Shown: in pieces, positions 9,994-19,900 of the stretch | Layout of the letters: every line of letters starts with the position of its first letter | Position numbering within the stretch: the stretch's first letter is position 1 | Assembly: GCA_946406115.1 (NCBI GenBank) | Contig: OX291542.1 | Location: forward strand, 38,087,321 to 38,151,320 | Direction: 5' to 3' | Length of the DNA stretch: 64,000 bases | Origin: Apoda limacodes | Lineage: Eukaryota > Arthropoda > Insecta > Lepidoptera > Limacodidae | Position numbers and translations under genes: made by a program | The notes under the pieces: model-generated | The model's database searches: none | Told to the model about the DNA's origin: nothing | Seen by the model: the letters and a program-made list of their open reading frames with translations, nothing else

Positions 9994-10290
9994 GGTGATT
10001 CTGAGCTAGATTTTTCCATACAAACTTCATTACACTTAGCATCAACATCTAAACATTTTACTACTCAAAACAATAAATGATATTAATATTGTATATTGCT
10101 ATTTACCATTAGCACAAAACGCATATTCATACATAAAATACAAGTTAATAATTAAAAGTATGAAATTTATTACAAATGAATATGCGTTTTGCGCCTATGG
10201 TCAAAAGCAATATTAAATCGTTCTGAGTAGTGAAATGTTTGTAGTTACAGAAATACAGTTACAGAAATCTGGATCAGATTCACTTTAAAC
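9994..10290. mobile_element. Foldback (MITE-like) element
   Basis: The arms 10045-10130 and 10176-10244 are inverted copies of each other, sharing GCACAAAACGCATATTCAT / ATGAATATGCGTTTTGCGC and AAACATTTTACTACTCA / TGAGTAGTGAAATGTTT. A loop of about 45 bp separates them. Weaker pairing continues outward (GTGATTCTGAGCTAGATTTT against the complement of AAATCTGGATCAGATTCAC), giving about 300 bp in all. No transposase; family not identified. Confidence 0.75.
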
Positions 10291-10320
10291 AATGTTTCTG
10301 ACTATTTCTCGTTAAAGTCT

Positions 10321-10559
10321 CTACCAACGCATGCGCAGCCCAAGCTTGGGCCAGCTGCGCCACTGACGCGGCCAGGTCTGCTGACATCCACCACCATTTC
10401 TGTTCAAGGCAGTCGCAATCTCGGCCCACGCTTGATTGCTTCGCTGACGACCGTTAGTTGTGCGCGAGTGCCCTGTGGCCAGCCACCTCCGACTTTCTAA
10501 CATGCCGATGAGCTTTTCCACTTGAGCTTGTGAGGGTGCCGTATTGCGAGACACTAAAA
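10321..10559 (-). pseudogene. Myb/SANT-like DNA-binding domain exon fragment
   Basis: A minus-strand exon-like piece follows a good acceptor (TTTTTTGTAATTTTTAG) and reads SRNTAPSQAQVEKLIGMLES, RRWLATGHSRTTNGRQRSNQ, AWAEIATALNRNGGGCQQTW. Conserved Trp residues and the ATALN..GG..TW pattern match the Myb/SANT-like family Pfam calls Myb_DNA-bind_5, often found in proteins linked to Harbinger transposons and in repetitive insect genes. After QTW the expected QW..VW continuation is scrambled (WPRQWRSWPKLGLRMRW-stop), suggesting a small indel. No partner exon was found. Confidence 0.5.
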
Positions 10560-11026
10560 ATTACAAAAAAGGATTGTAGAATTGCAAATGTTTTCTTTAC
10601 TAATTTACTATAAAAGTGCTTTATAGTACTTACTATTAATAAAATTATTGTTTCTGTCACGAACAAAGCTACGCATCGGTCGAGTCGAAGCACTGTATAT
10701 ATTAATCGTTTTGGGTCGAAGCACTTGACTGAACACTCGACTATTGGAATGCAATGAAAAAGCATTTGAATAGACACAAACCCGGGACGAAGAAACGCAA
10801 ATTTTTTGTTTATCAGCAAAAAGTTGGGTTAGTTTAATTTTTTTTGGTTCGGTTTATCCTTTGCAAAGGCAAAGGTTTCTTCATACAGCCAAGTCAGCAG
10901 TATATTTCTCAATAAATCAGTAATTTTTTTGATACAATAAGTTTTTTTTTCTCTATTTGACCCAATAATTATTAGTTAATTATAATTTTACAAAAAAAGA
11001 CACGAAATAAGCCAAAATATACTATT
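10560..11026. other. AT-rich gap
   Basis: No gene or known repeat recognised. A minus-strand open stretch here has no domain and is judged chance. Confidence 0.45.
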
Positions 11027-11267
11027 TATGTGCAATTATTATGTATTAACAAGGGACATCTAGCCAAAGTTTGCCTAAAGCAGAACATAAATACCAATTT
11101 GATGGAAGGCTATCCAAACAATTCAAGTAACGAAAGCATTTGCGACATAAACATGTTTATCAGCGAGATTTGCGAGGAATTCATGATTACAATAGATATA
11201 GACAATATTCTAACCAAAGTAGATCACGCCGATTGGGGAACATTCATTGTACCAACAGTGAAACCGC

Positions 11268-11557
11268 CCATCCCCTCACACGACGCCGACGTCCCGGGTA
11301 TACCGTCCTCGTATACGAGCTATCAAAGAGTGTCGGGGCGCTTTTCGCCCCACTCAATAGCAACCGCAACCTCAACCGCGTAACGGGGAACTCCCCTCCA
11401 GGTTCGAGGCTCACGCTGGTCGAAGGGACGACCCCAAGAGCGACAACCCAAGCCAAGGCTCTATGCTATACTGGATGAGATTCCTTCACAGTCTCGCCCC
11501 AAAAGCTCGGTGGAGCAGTAATGGCTGCAACAGCCAACTGCATAGTCAGTCAGAAAA
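11268..11557 (+). mobile_element. GC-rich insertion ending in poly(A), probable LINE 3' end
   Basis: A block of about 290 bp, far richer in G+C than its surroundings, interrupts the gypsy RT between VPTVKP and the downstream RT codons. It starts with ACACGACGCCGACGTCCCGG, contains GTGTCGGGGCGCTTTTCGCC, and ends CAGTCAGAAAAAAAAG. The A-run and the split frame argue for a retrotransposed 3' fragment. I think I have seen this sequence at lepidopteran LINE ends but cannot name the family. No clear target duplication. Confidence 0.5.
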
Positions 11558-11984
11558 AAAAGTTAAAACGATTGGAACTATCTGCTACACTAAACAAGAT
11601 TAAAAATATCCTATACCTATTATAGCTCACATATTCTCAGAGATGAACGGAGGAGCATTATTTTGTACACTTGACATCAGACAAGCAAATCTTAATATGG
11701 AAATGGATGATCAAAGAGCTCTTTTACAAACACTTAGTACTCATAAAAATACATACAAAGAATGCAGATTTGGTGTTAAATTTGCACCAAATCTTTGGCA
11801 GAAATGAATGGATAAATAATTACAAGGATTAGAAGAAACGCAATGTTTTTCATGATATTATAATTCTGGATGCATCTGAAGAACGGTTACTTCATCGACT
11901 TAAGCTAGTACTACAGAAACTAAGTAACCTTCGTGTAAATAAAGATACATGTCTTTTCTACAATAAGAACATCAAATACTTAGG

Positions 11985-11985
<1 letters not shown>

Positions 11986-12035
<50 letters not shown>
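11986..12035. repeat. (CA)n microsatellite
   Basis: About 25 uninterrupted CA units follow the codons for IKYLGH in the gypsy remnant. The original CAC/ACA codons may have seeded it. Confidence 0.97.
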
Positions 12036-12037
<2 letters not shown>

Positions 12038-12663
12038 AGATAATAGCGACAAAGTGAAGGTAATTACGAAAACAGAACGGCCTTCAAATATTAATTAGTT
12101 GCGAACCTTTTAAGGCATGGCAAATTATCACAATAAATTCATACCTAATGTAACGACCGTTTTAAACCCTTTAAACACCTTACTCAGAAAAGGAATTAAT
12201 TTCAAATGGTCTAAAGAATGCGAAATAAGCTTTAACAAAATAAAACAAGAAATCCTTAGCGAAATAATACAGACACATTTTGACCCATGTGAACCATTGA
12301 TACTAGTAACTGACGCATCACCAACAAATTTGCATAGATTAACGACGGGTTAGAAACACCAATTGCATTTGCGTCAAGGATACTAACATGAGCTGAACAA
12401 AAATACCGTTATATCAACAAGGAACCCACTGGTATTTACTAGGAATTAAAAAAAAACCACTATTGTTATGGCTGAAAATTTACTTTAATTACAGATCACA
12501 AACCACTAACAGCAATTTTTCATCCATCTAAAACGATTTCTGAATTACTTTTACCATTACCGATTACTGAAATAACTATCCAGCCAGAAACAGGTAACAT
12601 TTTAAAACATACGATATAAATACTTATTTTTTTATCTTTTTATAGATGATGAAGATATAGTGG

Positions 12664-12891
12664 CAGCGGACCGCGCGCTCTAACGACAGTGATAGTGAGT
12701 GATAGTGAGTAATAGTGAGTGATAGTGAGTAATAGTGAGTGATAGTGAGTGATAGTGAGTGATAGTGAGTGATAGTGAGTGATAGTGAGTGATAGTGAGT
12801 GATAGTGAGTGATAGTGAGTGATAGTGAGTGATAGTGAGTCAGAAAAAAATGAGAGCGACACGAGCCAAAGTGAAAGTGAAGCAGATTAAT
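12664..12891 (+). repeat. 10-bp tandem repeat in a Ser/Glu-rich coding end
   Basis: GATAGTGAGT is repeated about 15 times (12686-12840, two GATA to AATA variants). Immediately after, one frame reads SESEKNESDTSQSESEAD-stop, ending at about 12891. Before the array GATGATGAAGATATAGTGGC reads DDEDIVA. The array therefore seems to have grown from an acidic Ser/Asp/Glu-rich tail whose codons AGTGA(T/G) are nearly periodic. Because 10 is not a multiple of 3 the frame is lost inside the array. The parent protein is unknown; an LTR-element tail is possible. Confidence 0.7.
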
Positions 12892-13000
12892 AATTTCTGA
12901 TTATTTAAAAAAACGAAATTTAATGACTTTAAAATAAATATTATTCTAAATACATTTCAGTTTTACTGAAAAAAAAATCATTATATATTGCTAAATTTCA

Positions 13001-13020
13001 TTTATTAGGGTTCCGTACCC
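13001..13020 (+). repeat. GGGTTCCGTA interspersed repeat, left piece
   Basis: TATTAGGGTTCCGTACCC directly precedes the jockey-like insertion and continues at 15640 (AAGGGTATTTAGCGGAACCC). Together they match the start of a repeat widespread in Lepidoptera as I remember it. Confidence 0.6.
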
Positions 13021-15568
13021 GACGACTGACAAAGTTCTAGAGCAATATCCCACAGCAGAACTAGTTATTTTGGGAGACTTTAACGCCCACCATCGCGAGT
13101 GGCTCAGTTCTCGAACCAATAACTATGCTGGGATATCTGCTCATGAATTTGCTCTGACCTATGGATTCTCTCAGCTGGTACTTTCTCCAACGAGAATACC
13201 AGATATAGAGGAACATACGAGCTCCTTACTGGACCTTCTGCTGACTACTCGTCCGGACGGGTACTCCGTCTCAGTGGATGCGCCTCTTGGCTCCTCGGAC
13301 CACTGTCTCGTTCGGACTCAAGTGTCATGCACACAACCTGATCCTTCTGGGCCAACTAACTGGCGTCGTGTGTGGCACTATAAGTCGGCAGACTGGGATG
13401 GATTGCGTGAATTTTACGCATCGTACCCGTGGAGGCAGATCTGCTTTAACTCAGAAGATCCTGACGTCTGCGCAGCCGCAGTCACTGAGACAATCCTTGC
13501 TGGTATGGAATGCTATATTCCTAACCCGCGAGTAGCTGCCGGCGTCAAAAAACGACCGTGGTTTAATAGGTCTTGCAGAAAAGCTAAAATTCTTAAGCAA
13601 AATGCATATGAGGCTTGGACCACGGCTCGTTATAATAAGGATCCGAATATTTCTGAGTTAAAACGCAAATTAAATGCTGCCTCGAGGTTCAGTAAGAAAG
13701 CAACTGCCAGAGCAAAATTCCAATTCATCGGCAAAATAGGTGGGCGACTTGCGAGCTATCCTTCTGGGAGTCGTGCTTTCTGGTCGCTTGCCAAAGCTGC
13801 CGAAGGGAACTTCTGCCAGTCGTCGTTACCACCACTGCGAAAGACCGATGGTGACTTGGCCCATAGTGCTAAAGAGAAAGCCGATCTACTGGGCAGTCTC
13901 TTTGCCTCGAACTCGAATATGAACGATGAAGGCGCTGTACCACCTACTATACCGTGGTGCGGTAAGTCCATGCCGGAAATCTCCATAACGCAGCGGGAGG
14001 TCAGGCGGGCGTTGCTTTCTCTAGACGTTCATAAGTCGAGTGGGCCAGACGGTATACCAGCAGTGGTGCTTAAGCAGTGTGCTCCTGAGTTATGTCCTGT
14101 ACTCACGCGCCTCTTCGCGCTTTCCTACCACACTAGGCAATTTCCGTCTACATGGAAGACTGCGAATGTGCACCCGGTGCCCAAAAAGGGCGATAGATCA
14201 GATCCATCGAATTACAGGCCTATCGCTATTACCTCTCTCCTCTCTAAGGTGATGGAGCGTGTGATCAACACACAGCTTCTAAGATACCTAGAAGTACACG
14301 ATCTGGTCAGTGACCGTCAATATGGCTTTCGCCACGGTCGCTCGACTGGTGACCTTCTAGTGTATCTCACACACCGATGGGCACTAGCCATTGAGAGTCA
14401 GGGGGAGGCATTGGCATGTAGCCTGGACATAGCGAAGGCGTTCGATCGGGTCTGGCACCGCGGTCTTCTATCGAAGTTGCCATCTTACGGAGTGCCCGAG
14501 GGTTTGTGCAAATGGGTGGCTAGCTTTTTGTCCGGCAGACGCATACGAACTGTAGTTGACTGTAGTTGCTCTGATAGCATGGACATTAATGCTGGTGTCC
14601 CGCAAGGCTCTGTGCTGTCTCCTACGCTGTTTCTACTGCATATCAATGACATGTTGGACATCAACAACATACATTGCTATGCAGATGACAGTACTGGAGA
14701 CACTTTTTACACGGGTCGTGCAAACATCCCTCGTTCCCTTGTGGAGGAAAACCGCGGAGAACTTGTGTCTCAAATCGAGACCACACTGTCCCAGGTCTCT
14801 GACTGGGGACGGGTAAACTTGGTCCGATTCAACCCTACAAAGACACAAGTGTGCGCGTTCACCGCTAAGAAAACTCCATTCACTGTGGTCCCACAATTCC
14901 AGAACACTCCCCTCTCCATCTCCAAGAGCATTGGGATCCTTGGTGTCGACATCTCCAGCGATGTTCAGTTCCGAGATCATTTACAAGATAAGGTAAAGCT
15001 GGCGTCCAAAAAACTTGGTGTACTCAACAGAGCGAAGCAGTACTTCACGTCGGGGCAAAGGTTGTTACTTTACAAGTCGCAAGTTCGGCCCCATATGGAG
15101 TACTGCTGCCATCTCTGGGCAGGTGCACCCGGATACCAGCTTGGCCCTTTTGACTCGGTTCAACGACGGGCTGTGAGAATTGTCGACGATCCCAAACTCA
15201 CTTGCGGTATCGAGCCCTTAAGTCTGAGGAGAGACTTTGCCTCACTGTGTGTGTTCTACCGCTTGTACAATGGGTTGTGTTCTGAGGAATTGTTCGAAAT
15301 GATGCCCACGGCTACTTTCTACCATCGCACCGCTCGCCATCGGCAGGGAATTCATTCTCACACTTTAGAACCTAAATGGTCGCGTACAGTGCGGTTTCAG
15401 AGAAACTTCCTCCCGCGAACGCTTAAGTTGTGGAATGAGCTCCCTGCCAAGGTTTTCTGCAAGGACTACAGTATGGAGTTCTTCAAGAAAGAAGTTATTA
15501 GATTTCTGAAGGGTCGGCAACGCGCAAGTGATACCCCTGGTGTTGCAAGCGTCCATAGGCTACGGTGA
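13021..15568 (+). CDS. Jockey-like ORF2 fragment: endonuclease end and complete reverse transcriptase
   Basis: The frame is open across about 848 codons from the truncation point. It encodes the target-primed reverse transcription enzyme. First is the APE-type endonuclease C-terminal half (ILGDFNAHH, then LGSSDHCLV with the catalytic Asp-His pair). A linker follows, then RT boxes: SSGPDGIPAVVLKQ, DPSNYRPIAITSLLSKVMER, YGFRHGRSTGDL, SLDIAKAFDRVWHRGL (Asp at residue about 453 counted from 13070), NAGVPQGSVLSPTLFLLHIN, and CYADD (about 537-540). The C-terminal domain includes WAGAPGYQLGPFDSVQRRAV and ends VASVHRLR. No RNase H domain, as in jockey relatives. Unlike the copies at 42.6 and 47.5 kb it keeps the 16 nt after GRSTGDL, so frame is preserved. 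There is no true start codon; 13070 is a Leu codon. Confidence 0.92.
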
Positions 15569-15639
15569 CCGCTTACCATCAGGCGGGCCGTAAGCTTGTT
15601 TGCCACCTTAGTGGTATAAAAAAAAAAAAAAAAAAAAAA
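13021..15639 (+). mobile_element. Jockey-like non-LTR retrotransposon, 5'-truncated
   Basis: The copy starts within the endonuclease domain, runs through a fully open RT to a stop at 15566-15568, and has a 50-bp 3' UTR (GACCGCTTACCATCAGGCGG, GCCGTAAGCTTGTTTGCC, ACCTTAGTGGTATA) and a 22-base A tail (15618-15639). It inserted inside a GGGTTCCGTA repeat. No confident target duplication was found. It is the least damaged copy of the family in the window. Confidence 0.92.
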
Positions 15640-15930
15640 GAAGGGTATTTAGCGGAACCCTATTACTAAGGCTCCGCTGTCCGTCCGTCCGTCCGTCTGT
15701 CACCAGGCTGTATCTCATGAACCGTGATAGTTAGACAGTTGAAAAGACTGTTGAAATTTTCACATAAGATGTATTTCTGTTGCCGATATAACAACAAATA
15801 ATAAAAAAACAGAATAAAATAAATATTTAAGGGGGCTCCCATACAACAAACCTGATTTATTTGCCTTTTTAAAGATAATACGGAACACTTCGTGCGCGAG
15901 TTCGACTCGCACTTGGCTGAATTTTTTATT
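15640..15930 (+). repeat. GGGTTCCGTA interspersed repeat, right piece
   Basis: Contains GCGGAACCCTATTACTAAGG, a CCGTCCGTCCGTCCGTCTGT run, GTATCTCATGAACCGTGATA, GGGGGCTCCCATACAACAAA, and the terminal TTCGTGCGCGAGTTCGACTC followed by GCACTTGG. I remember the whole as a very common lepidopteran repeat of unknown class. It is continuous with 13001-13020 if the jockey-like copy is removed. Confidence 0.65.
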
Positions 15931-16063
15931 ATATATTTATCATTTGTTAAAAATATATTATTGTTTGTTGGTTCATTATTTGAAAATTTATCAAGAATAT
16001 TAATTTAATTAAATTGTTTCATTCTGTGCGTGCGTGTTTCATATATAAATTATAAATGGTTAT

Positions 16064-16260
16064 AAATAATAATAAAAATTCTTTATTCAACTTTAACTTA
16101 ATCTATTACAATTTATATGTAAATTTAGTTTATAATTTAAGATCAGGGGAAATTTAATGTACAGATACACGTTGGATTATGATAATTGTAATATAGTTTG
16201 CTTATGCCTACACTAGGAAAACCTGTATTGCAGGCATCAGCCAACAAATTTGAGTATGAG
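16064..16260 (-). mobile_element. LINE 3'-end fragment with (ATT)n tail
   Basis: The minus strand ends GAATAAAGAATTTTTATTATTATT, matching the tail layout of the LINE at 331-2140 (AATAAAGAATTTATTATT). The upstream part includes GGCTGATGCCTGCAATACAG and TTTTCCTAGTGTAGG, which I associate with lepidopteran LINE 3' UTRs. No coding sequence remains. Confidence 0.45.
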
Positions 16261-16840
16261 TATACTAGTCGCAGTAATTAGTTTGAACTGAGGGTAAGCA
16301 GCACGCGTATTACAAAGATGAACCCGAGTGTCTTATCTTTTCTTACAACTTACACAAGACACAACACACTTTATTTCAGCTCTGTGCCTTCGGCTTGAGC
16401 TTTCGGAGATTACTTACTACCCCTAACGACATCCATGTGCCTCCGACTTACCTAACCATGTCTGCAAGTGTGGTTGTTCGGTGCTAAAGCACGACGCGAC
16501 GCGGGGTCAACGACCGGCTGGCGAAGAGCAGATCGCCTGCGCACTCCTTAGTACGCTTTTATTACGCTTGGCGCGTGCATCTGTTTTCGATTTTGTGAAA
16601 CAACACTGTAGTAGCGTTCTAGTTATCTATTAAAAGTTTAGTTTTAGTGATAAACTGGTGAATCAATGTAATCAATGTAAGTAGAACTAATGTTCATTTC
16701 ACTACTTAGTCTGTAAGTATGTTTTTTCAACGACGCAGACAAGAAACCCTGATTAATTCTTGGCGTTTTGCAAAACAACAGTATATCCTAATTTCTAATG
16801 TAAGCATGTTCTAATTACGTGAATTGAATTTTGCTTTTGA
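16261..16840. other. Mixed non-coding sequence, possibly the DIRS 5' region
   Basis: A local rise in G+C at about 16440-16580 (AAAGCACGACGCGACGCGGG) stands out against AT-rich flanks. A direct GAATCAATGTA repeat occurs near 16660. It lies just upstream of DIRS gag-like frames and could be its leader, but no terminal repeat was identified. Confidence 0.35.
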
Positions 16841-18237
16841 GTGTCATACAGAATTCCGCAACCTGCCGCTCAGGCTGAGGCAGACCATTTATCGGAAAAA
16901 GGCAACAGAGAGATAAGGCGTAAGCTCCTCGACTGGGCCTTTACTAGGGCCCTTATTTTAGGCCCACCTGCTATTGGTAATAGGATCCACGGATCTGCAG
17001 CTCGCACAGAATTGTTCAGACAATCTATTGAGTCTATCCGACCTCTACTCCATACGCGAGCGGAGGCTAATGGAATACTCCCCGATTGCTTTCGGAGTCA
17101 GAAGAAACAGGCCGTAGGAGCCAGTTGGTAGCAAGCTACCACTCCGAAGAGACTGTAGGACGTCGCAATAAAAGAGGGGTATCTCCAGAAAAAAACATCA
17201 CAAGCAGAAAAGTCCAGACGTAGAAGTGCTTGAACAACTTATGAACAACATGTTCTCGATTCTCGTGGAAAAATGAATGCTCTCCAAAGCACCTACTATT
17301 AGTGACGACTCAGTCAAAGAGAATGTAGAGAGTGAAGTAAAAGATTTTTATTTAGATACTGTCTCAAGAGAAGAATCAGTAGCGGATTGGAGAGCACCTG
17401 GTCTTGACTTACCATTAGCTGTTGGCACTGATCACGACCTAGACTTTCTGCCTAGAATAGAAGAGGCAGAACCTCTGATTCTTGCTCCAAGTCCTCAAAT
17501 AAAGCAGGAGGGCATCATATGTCAAAGACTGGGCACGGAAGGTTGGATTCGAATTAGAAACAAAGAAGTAGAAAAGCAATTGCATGCCGGTATTTAGTAT
17601 TTAGTGCAATAAAAGTTAACACGGAATTATCAAATACATCAGTTCATCCCTATTAATGCTTCCAAGGCAAGAAGGGATGTTGAGATCTATAACCCACGGC
17701 CTGCTAAAACAGAGGAAGGCCCAATCAGAAAGTTTAAAAAATATTGCAGTAGAATACTCGTCAGCGGCTGAAGAGATGTGTAAGATTCTTGCTGAGGGAT
17801 CTTAGATGAGGTCCCTTTTGGATAATATACTCCAGTATGTTTGCGCTCATCGCACCGAAACAAAAGAGATGCGGCAAAAGGCTTTTAGGCCCCGAAATGA
17901 GACATTGAATGCGGCCTTACAGCAAATCCCGCCATCAGAGACTCATCTGTTCGAGAAAAAGACTTTGACAAGCTTCTTAAAAGATAATGGAGGTATTGGC
18001 CAAGTTTTTGCTAGTAAAAGCAGATTTCTGGACAGAGAACGGAAGACCAATAATTTTCGAATAACTACACCATCTAAACCAGTAAAAAGAAATCAGCCCT
18101 CTTGGCGGTCGCGCCCAACTGCAACATCTACCACCACGAACTTTCGAAAAGGTACAACCTCAACACTATCTAAGAGACAACAGCAGCAGCAGCATCAATA
18201 GGATAGGAATAAGAAGCAAAGACGAAAATTCTGAGAA
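16841..18237 (+). pseudogene. DIRS Gag-like region, three broken frames
   Basis: Open pieces lie at 16841-17131 (REIRRKLLDWAFTRALILGP), 17277-17597 (acidic, EEAEPLILAPSPQIKQEG) and 17806-18201 (TLNAALQQIPPSETHLFEKK, then basic and Gln-rich, ending in a CAG run). Length and position before the RT fit DIRS gag. Homology by motif is weak; the call rests mainly on position. Confidence 0.5.
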
Positions 18238-19900
18238 GTTTCAAGGGCAAGTTACGAGACTATCTGCCACATTGGCAAAAGCTAGGAGCACCGGATTACG
18301 TTCTAAAGACAATTTCAGGTTACTCTCTTCCTTTTGCAATGAAACCACATTCTGTCCCCCTTTGCAAAAATACTACGAGATTTGCTACAAAAGTTGCAAG
18401 CCACGTTTCCAACGAAATCAACGAGCTTCTAAGATTAGGAGTTATAGCAAAAACTAAAAAGCTCGAAAGTTTCGGCTGATAAATCAAAGTCATGTGACCA
18501 AGTTTCTTTAGCAGGGCAACTTCATGGGAAAATTAGACATCAGCCAAGCTTATTTTCACGTCCTAATAAGAATGAGCCATCGAAGATACCTTTGCTTCAC
18601 ATACAAAAGCATTCTTTACAAAATGACGTCCCTTCCCTTCGGTCTGTCCAGCGCACCGTTAGCCTTTTCTCAGGTCACCAACTGGATAGCTTCTCTTTTA
18701 AGGGAGCGGGGTCTTCGGGTTCTAGTTTACCTCATCAGGATCCAGAGTTATTAAAGAGTCAGATGGCCTACGCCATTGATCTGCTTCAACGTTAGACAGT
18801 CAACCTAGAAAACTCAATTTTAAACGCAACAAGACAAATAGAGTTTCTAGGAGTAATATGGGATACTGTAGAGAATCAGACAAAATTGCCAGTCGAGAAG
18901 GTAAACAGAATACAAAGGGAGTTAGAAACTCTTCAAACTCGGGGTTACTAGTCCTGGCAAATAGCGACCTCTCTCATCGGCAGATTAGGATTTGCATCCC
19001 TTGTAGTTTCACTAGGTCGATTACTCACCAGACATATCCAAAGAGCTGTCCGAAAACTGTCGCAAGATCACCCATCCAAAATATCTCTACCAGCCTTAGC
19101 GGATTGCCTTTGGTGGTCCAAAAACATCAACAGATGCGGCAAGATTTTCACTCCAGAACCGACATTATTTATAACAACAGATGTTTCCGACACCGGGTAT
19201 ATATAATTCAGATAGGAGATTGCTTTTTGGCGGGAGTGTGGACAAACATCAACTGAGTTGGCACATAAACCGAAAGGAACTCTTCGCAGTTCTCAAAGCT
19301 CTCACAGAGTTTCAGGACACGGTACGAGGAAGATCAGTTATGGTACAATCCGACAACAAGACTGTAGTAGCCTACTTGAGAAATCAAGGTGGTACAAGGA
19401 CATTGATTCTTCTGGAAGCGACAAAGAAATTACTGTTACTAGCAGTAGATTTGGATATAGCCCTTTTGTCTTTTGCCTTTTGCCTGTTAAGGGGAAAACC
19501 GCTACCAGATTGGCACCTTAGCGAGGAAATGACCATACGGATCTTCAAGATGTGGGGAGTTCCCGAGATAGACTTGTTTGCCACAGATCGATCCAAAGTC
19601 GTCTCTCGTTATTGTTCGATAATAGTAGGGGATCAACAAGCCGCCTTTACCAATGCATTCAACCGGGCTTGGAATTTTCAATTAGCATGGGTCTTCCCTC
19701 CTCCACCTCTAATCCCCAGAGTTCTCCAAAACCTGAACACAGCATCAGGAACATTCTTGGTGGTTGTGCCCCGTTGGGATTTAGTGTTTTGGAGGAACGA
19801 TGTGAGACGCAGGGAATTAGAGGCTCCTTTTCAGATTTCGAATGTAAGTGAGTGCTTGATAGATATATCGACAGGCTTCCCCCGTCAAAGATACAAGACC
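18238..19900 (+). pseudogene. DIRS reverse transcriptase, RNase H and PEIDLFAT domain, broken
   Basis: The RT begins GKLRDYLPHWQKLGAPDYVL and continues ISGYSLPFAMKPHSVP in one frame. It moves to GKLDISQAYFHVLIRMSHRR (first catalytic Asp) and SLPFGLSSAPLAFSQVTNWI, then reaches GLRVLVYLIRIQS, where the expected catalytic Asp pair after VYL is missing. RNase H follows: FITTDVSDTGYI, WHINRKELFAVLKALTEFQD, MVQSDNKTVVAYLRNQGG. Then come WGVPEIDLFATDRSK and FPPPPLIPRVLQNLN, the domain found after RNase H in DIRS elements. At least four frame changes or stops occur. Without the Asp pair it cannot polymerise. Confidence 0.8.

Larger units (their letters stand above)
11027..12600 (+). pseudogene. Ty3/gypsy pol remnant, heavily decayed
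   Basis: Pieces in order: a Gag zinc-knuckle tail (NKGHLAKVC, about 11045); the RT start VDHADWGTFIVPTVKP (about 11220-11265); a GC-rich insertion; then IIAHIFSEMNGGALFCTLDI with the first RT Asp, MEMDDQRALLQT, and CRFGVKFAPNLWQK (about 11625-11810). After that come LHRLKLVLQKLSNLRVNKDT and IKYLGHT, a CA microsatellite, then GMANYHNKFIPNVTTVLNPL and LVTDASP of the RNase H start (about 12110-12335). The last piece, LITDHKPLTAIFHPSK, is at about 12490. The YLDD box is lost and frames change repeatedly. Integrase and LTRs are not seen. Confidence 0.75.

Noticed and set aside
12664..12862. Ser/Leu/Thr/His repeat peptide on the minus strand
   Set aside because: It translates the 10-bp tandem repeat backwards.
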